Positions 60,250 to 64,000 of a stretch of 64,000 nt of DNA are shown here, one piece after another (position 1 is the stretch's first letter; each line of letters begins with the position of its first letter). The DNA lies in the NCBI GenBank assembly GCA_005765155.1, contig VCCP01000001.1, positions 5,580,001 through 5,644,000 of the forward strand, given 5' to 3'. The DNA is from Zelopaecilomyces penicillatus. Lineage: Eukaryota; Ascomycota; Sordariomycetes; Hypocreales; Pseudodiploosporaceae. Position numbers and translations under genes: made by a program. The notes beneath the pieces are model-generated. The model worked only from the letters and a program-made list of their open reading frames with translations. It ran no database searches and was not told the DNA's origin.

Positions 60250-63200
60250 GTTGATGGTATGTCTGAGGTTATTGAAGATGCTTGAAAGACAGTGTAAAGG
60301 ACTCCGACTAGATGTCAAATGGTCAGCGTGGCTGTATAATTGATATTGTTCGTGAAAGGGAAAACGTTGAAGAAGAGGAAGAAGTACAAGAAGAAGAGAG
60401 GGGCTGACGGCGAGTGTTGCGACAAGTAGATGTAATAAGGATGAGAAATGATGGGTCTCTTGTCTGAGGCACACCCTGGTTGTGTTAGGGTGTCAACGCA
60501 ACATAATGTAGCACAGGACACCACAACACGGAGTGGCAACAGAGTGAGAGCCAACACACAAGTCTCAAATGGGATTGCACATCAACAAGCGAACCGTCCC
60601 ATCGGTTGCCCCTCCTACCTCGACTGGCGAGGCAGCGGGTCTGACAGCTGATCCTCCTCTCACAGTGTCTGTTTCTTCACGCTTTGCTTTTACATGCAGC
60701 GCGGAGCCAATGGCATGAAAGCTGGTAACCGGGTGGAGGAAGGGAGACATGGAAAGCAAAAAAAGAGACTAGGAAAGGACTAGGAGATTGTTTGGCAGGG
60801 CTTCAGAAGAGAAGGGCATTGGATTGGAGGGAACTTCAGAGCAGCCTCAGAGTAGCCTCAGAGTGTCCTGGAGGATGAGGAGACTCTTGGTAAAACTCAG
60901 AGACACTCTGACAGGGCAGGGGACGCATGTTTCAGAGAGCTGGCGGCAGGAACGGTGGACTCACACGAATGCAGAGCTGCAAATAACACACAATTCCGAA
61001 GAGCGAGTGGAAAGAAGTGGAAGGAAGCGATGGACGAAAGATTGTGGCGAGAAAGAGAGAAAAGAAGGAGGAAGGAAAAGAGGAGTGGAAACGGAGGTGG
61101 ATGGCCCTGGAGACAAATAGTTTCTCTGGAGGAAGGAAGGGAAGGGGGGGTAGGGAGATGGCAGATGGGAGCTGAGATGGCAGCTATCGTTTGGGGATGG
61201 ATATGAATCGCGGCTCCGCCCCCGGGAAATAACGTCAGGTCTTGGCCAGGCCTGGAAGCTTGCCTGTACATGGAGGTGGTGCAGCGCACGCATGCACAGT
61301 AAATTATCTGCCTGTACTCCATACATCCATGCCTGTAGGGCCCATTAGGTAGGTACTAAGGTATCAGGTATGCAGGTACCTCTCTATAGATGGTTCCCTG
61401 CAATGCGCTACTTGGCGTAGTGGTATCCAAGTTCATTCATAGCCAAGTTCCTGTTTCCGTAGTAGTAAGTACTTGTCTACCTACTGTACACTGACATCAG
61501 ATCGCTGGGGGATGCGCGTCCCTCCAAACCCGAGGGGCTCGGCCATGCTCGCTTCTCCGGACAATTGAATCATTGCCAAATGCATCATTCTGTGTACGTA
61601 GTACGTAGGAGCACAGGTATGAGATGTAGGTTGTCAAACTAGACCTGAAGGCTGTTCAGGCGGCAAAGACTGCGGCTCAATCAGGAAATTGCCCGACATA
61701 CAGAGTGACATCCAGGTAGCCCTTAGTGCAAAAAACTTGCTTGCAAGATCCACTGAGGGTCAAGTTGTCTTGTCTGATCAATGAGACGCGTTCCTCCATC
61801 GCGCCGCTGTGGAACTTGCCCCGGCCATGGCATGACATGACCCAACATCATCAAAGAGAAAATACGTCCTGTTTGGACCGTTCCTTTCTTTGTTGTTTCT
61901 TGCTCTTTCTACACCTATGGTACAATCCTCTCATTTGGACGGCTCTCCCGCTAAGCAGCCGAGCCGACATGGGAGGGTGGAGATTCAACGGGGAGCGCCG
62001 CCGCCGCCGCGACCGTCACAACGCGCAAATCATTTCTTCATTGCTACTAACAGCTGTCGACTCTTTTTTGTCTCGTCACTCCTTCTCTCTATTTTCCAGG
62101 AACTGGGTCTTAGATACCACTGATGCCATTGGCCCCTTTACTCTCGTTAGCGCTGGTGCTAAGGGGGGACAAAGGAGGAAAGCCTGGCAATCTTATTAGC
62201 TGGGAAAACGCTACAAATGTAGGTGTGCTCAGGGAAAGCAACGCTGTCCGATGCTTGCCACGGATTCTGGGCGCGTCCGAACAGTTGGAAAAGGGTGTAT
62301 GTAGGTATTTAGTACTGGGCATCGCCACCAGAGCGAGGTGCCATGAGAAGATGCCCTATTCTAAACAAAAGCGCCAGGCGGAGGGGCCATGCATTCAATA
62401 AAGGGTGGGTGGCTTTGTCTGTGGAGATTCGCCCAATGTCTGTACCTGTGCATAAAAAAGTACGCCGTGCACATAAGGTACAAGGAGCTGAAAGGTACAT
62501 GTATTGCCGCCCTCTCCCCCTGCGCGGCCAGACCCGGTCCAGCGCCCCCAGTTTGGAGCCTATTGGCCACTGGTCGTAGAAACCCTTTACTGTATTCAAG
62601 GGAAGTGCCGATTTCTTCGGGGCTATTTTTCTTGCATTTCTATCCAAACTGTTCTGGCAGTCGCCGAGACTACAGCTCGCACTAGTACTGTTTTATCTCT
62701 TTCTGCCTCCCCTTTCTCCCGTTTCCAGGGCAGCCGTAGCGTTAGTGGCGAGCACCTCTCTTTCTAGACCGTCAAATGGATGAACTCAATACAATATCTC
62801 GTCGACCAACCGCTGACGCAAAAAAGCCGCTCTTAACGTATTGACCACTCCACGCATATCGGAAATCCGCTATCCACCAGTCAGTTGAGGCTGTGCCCAC
62901 CAAAAACGGCCAAGGCCGTTGGTTGGTTTCCACTCCAGTCAGCCAACAGCCACGCAATCTCTTTGTTTTCTCCATTTCCTTCCCCCCCTGTGCACGGGCA
63001 CACGGAGACACGCGTGTATGAGAGTCTGCCGCGAATAATCTTGTAATAATACTGGCATAGCTTTGGCATCTCTGACCCCCTTGAACGGATCACATCATAC
63101 CTCGATACATGCAAGATACCTGTGAACCAGGCACTCGGACTTAATCCTTATTTAGGTTGTCATTTCTGTTTGTTTCTTTTTTGTGAACCGTGTGCGTGTG

Positions 63201-63913
63201 TTGTTAACTATTTTTCGCACCATGGTGAAGCATCGTCATCCCATCCTGTCTCGCCCAGAATCTACAGAGCTTAAGAACTGCAGACTCTCGACTCTCTTAC
63301 TCTAAGACTGTCGACGCCACCAGATTCAGCACCGCCATACAAACGAGATCCATATCACACAACGAGTGCGTCAGATCAGATCTGCATGTAGAAATCAGAT
63401 GTAACAGGCATGAACGCTTTGATCCAGTCAAGCGCACTACTTTGAGACTTCAAATAATTCGCCTTTGTCAGGTGATAACATTTCACGACGGTCAAATCCA
63501 AGTCGATTGAATTCCAAACGAGGCTAAAACCACTCTGTAAAATCACATTTATGTCTCACATACGAATCAATAACACTTCATCACCAGGGTGACTGACACA
63601 TTGCATCAATTACGTACGAATACACTACCCTCCTAGCCTGACAGTGCCCTTTTGCAACATCAAGTATCACTCGGCATAGTAATCACCATGATTATTCCGC
63701 ACTCATTCCAATATAACCTTTTTCTCTCCACACGTTACCGCTACTTTTGAACCATCCATCTATCGTGCAGCGCTCTCCATGGATTCGTCTTTCACCGCCC
63801 AGGTGTGTCATGCTTGCCGGCACATAAAAAAAAGATAAACCATAAAATAAAAGGGGAGAAAGCAAAACGGACGAGTTAGCCGAAGCCAAATAGTCTTGAT
63901 AATTCCACTCTGT
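60250..63913. other. Intergenic region upstream of the GPI-protein gene, downstream of UGP1
   Basis: 3.66 kb. It has a purine-rich belt at 61000-61150 (pyrimidine-rich on the GPI gene sense strand), AGGTA/TACCT words at 61340-61480, and CT-rich DNA at 62020-62100. No domain-bearing frame, tRNA or transposon was found. It should include the GPI gene promoter and the UGP1 3' UTR. Confidence 0.5.
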
Positions 63914-64000
63914 TTAATGCTCGAGCAAGCGGAGACTGCCTTGCACAACCACGTTCTCAAGAATCGATCCAGGGGGGATATCGATTGTGCTTCCTTCTGT
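63914..64000 (-). CDS. UGP1: UTP-glucose-1-phosphate uridylyltransferase, C-terminal 28 codons (partial)
   Basis: The minus strand at the right edge is open into the window end and stops at 63914-63916. The 28 residues include STIDIPPGSILENVVVQG and end RLLEH, matching the C-terminal beta-helix end of eukaryotic UDP-glucose pyrophosphorylase (IPxGxxLENVVVxGxLRxLxH). The enzyme makes UDP-glucose for glycogen, trehalose and cell-wall glucan. Only the tail is visible, so catalytic residues cannot be checked. Confidence 0.8.
   Translation of the reverse strand, partial: TEGSTIDIPPGSILENVVVQGSLRLLEH

Noticed and set aside
61726..62199. 157-codon frame (+)
   Set aside because: No recognised domain, and it overlaps another open frame (61890-62123). 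Composition artefact.
1..64000. tRNA, rRNA, CRISPR array or intact transposon
   Set aside because: No B-box with a cloverleaf context, no array of spaced repeats, no transposase or reverse-transcriptase motif and no terminal inverted repeats were found by eye. Short or degenerate cases could be missed without computation.

Overview
The window is nuclear DNA of a filamentous ascomycete, most likely a sordariomycete and possibly Hypocreales. The evidence is compact genes with introns mostly of 48-125 bp (GT..AG ends, CTAAC-like branch points), a set of fungal housekeeping genes (VTC4, PMR1, Sua5, Rad21, Leo1, Mob, UGP1), and fungus-specific families such as the Ser/Thr-rich GPI-anchored extracellular matrix proteins. 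The order-level guess is inference. Gene models were built by hand by joining open frames at splice sites that keep phase and restore known family motifs.

Region 1 (1-26.7 kb) is gene-dense, with twelve genes. They are a 5'-truncated polyphosphate polymerase VTC4 (+); MCM4 (-) and coatomer zeta (+), which share a 428-bp divergent promoter with an exact MluI cell-cycle box; the tRNA t6A enzyme Sua5 (-); the Golgi tether subunit COG4 (-); a Golgi-type Ca2+/Mn2+ ATPase PMR1 (-); cohesin Rad21 (+); tubulin cofactor A (+), convergent with THO complex subunit 7 (-); a five-finger CCCH protein of the ZC3H3/Red5 type (+); and a Sel1-repeat protein (+).

Region 2 (26.7-64 kb) is gene-poor and rich in simple repeats and AGGTA/TACCT words. 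It holds a bZIP regulator (-) with 11.4 kb of upstream DNA; a four-exon Mob-family kinase activator (-) whose first intron appears to be GC-AG; the Paf1-complex subunit Leo1 (+); a patatin-fold protein (+) that seems to lack both catalytic residues; a 214-residue protein of unknown family (+); a GPI-anchored Ser/Thr-rich secreted protein (-); and, at the right edge, the last 28 codons of UDP-glucose pyrophosphorylase (-).

The genes do not form an operon or a recognisable biosynthetic cluster. They serve separate cell processes: replication and cohesion (MCM4, Rad21), secretory pathway (zeta-COP, COG4, PMR1), RNA metabolism (Sua5, THO7, ZC3H3-like, Leo1), morphogenesis (Mob, Sel1-repeat protein, GPI protein) and storage or lipid metabolism (VTC4, patatin-like, UGP1). 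I saw no tRNA, rRNA, CRISPR or intact transposon. The points most worth checking are the apparent patatin pseudoenzyme, the mitochondrial-type extension of Sua5 that has no AUG, the bZIP with a hydrophobic segment, the GC-AG intron of Mob, and the decayed small secreted-protein gene near 43.2 kb.
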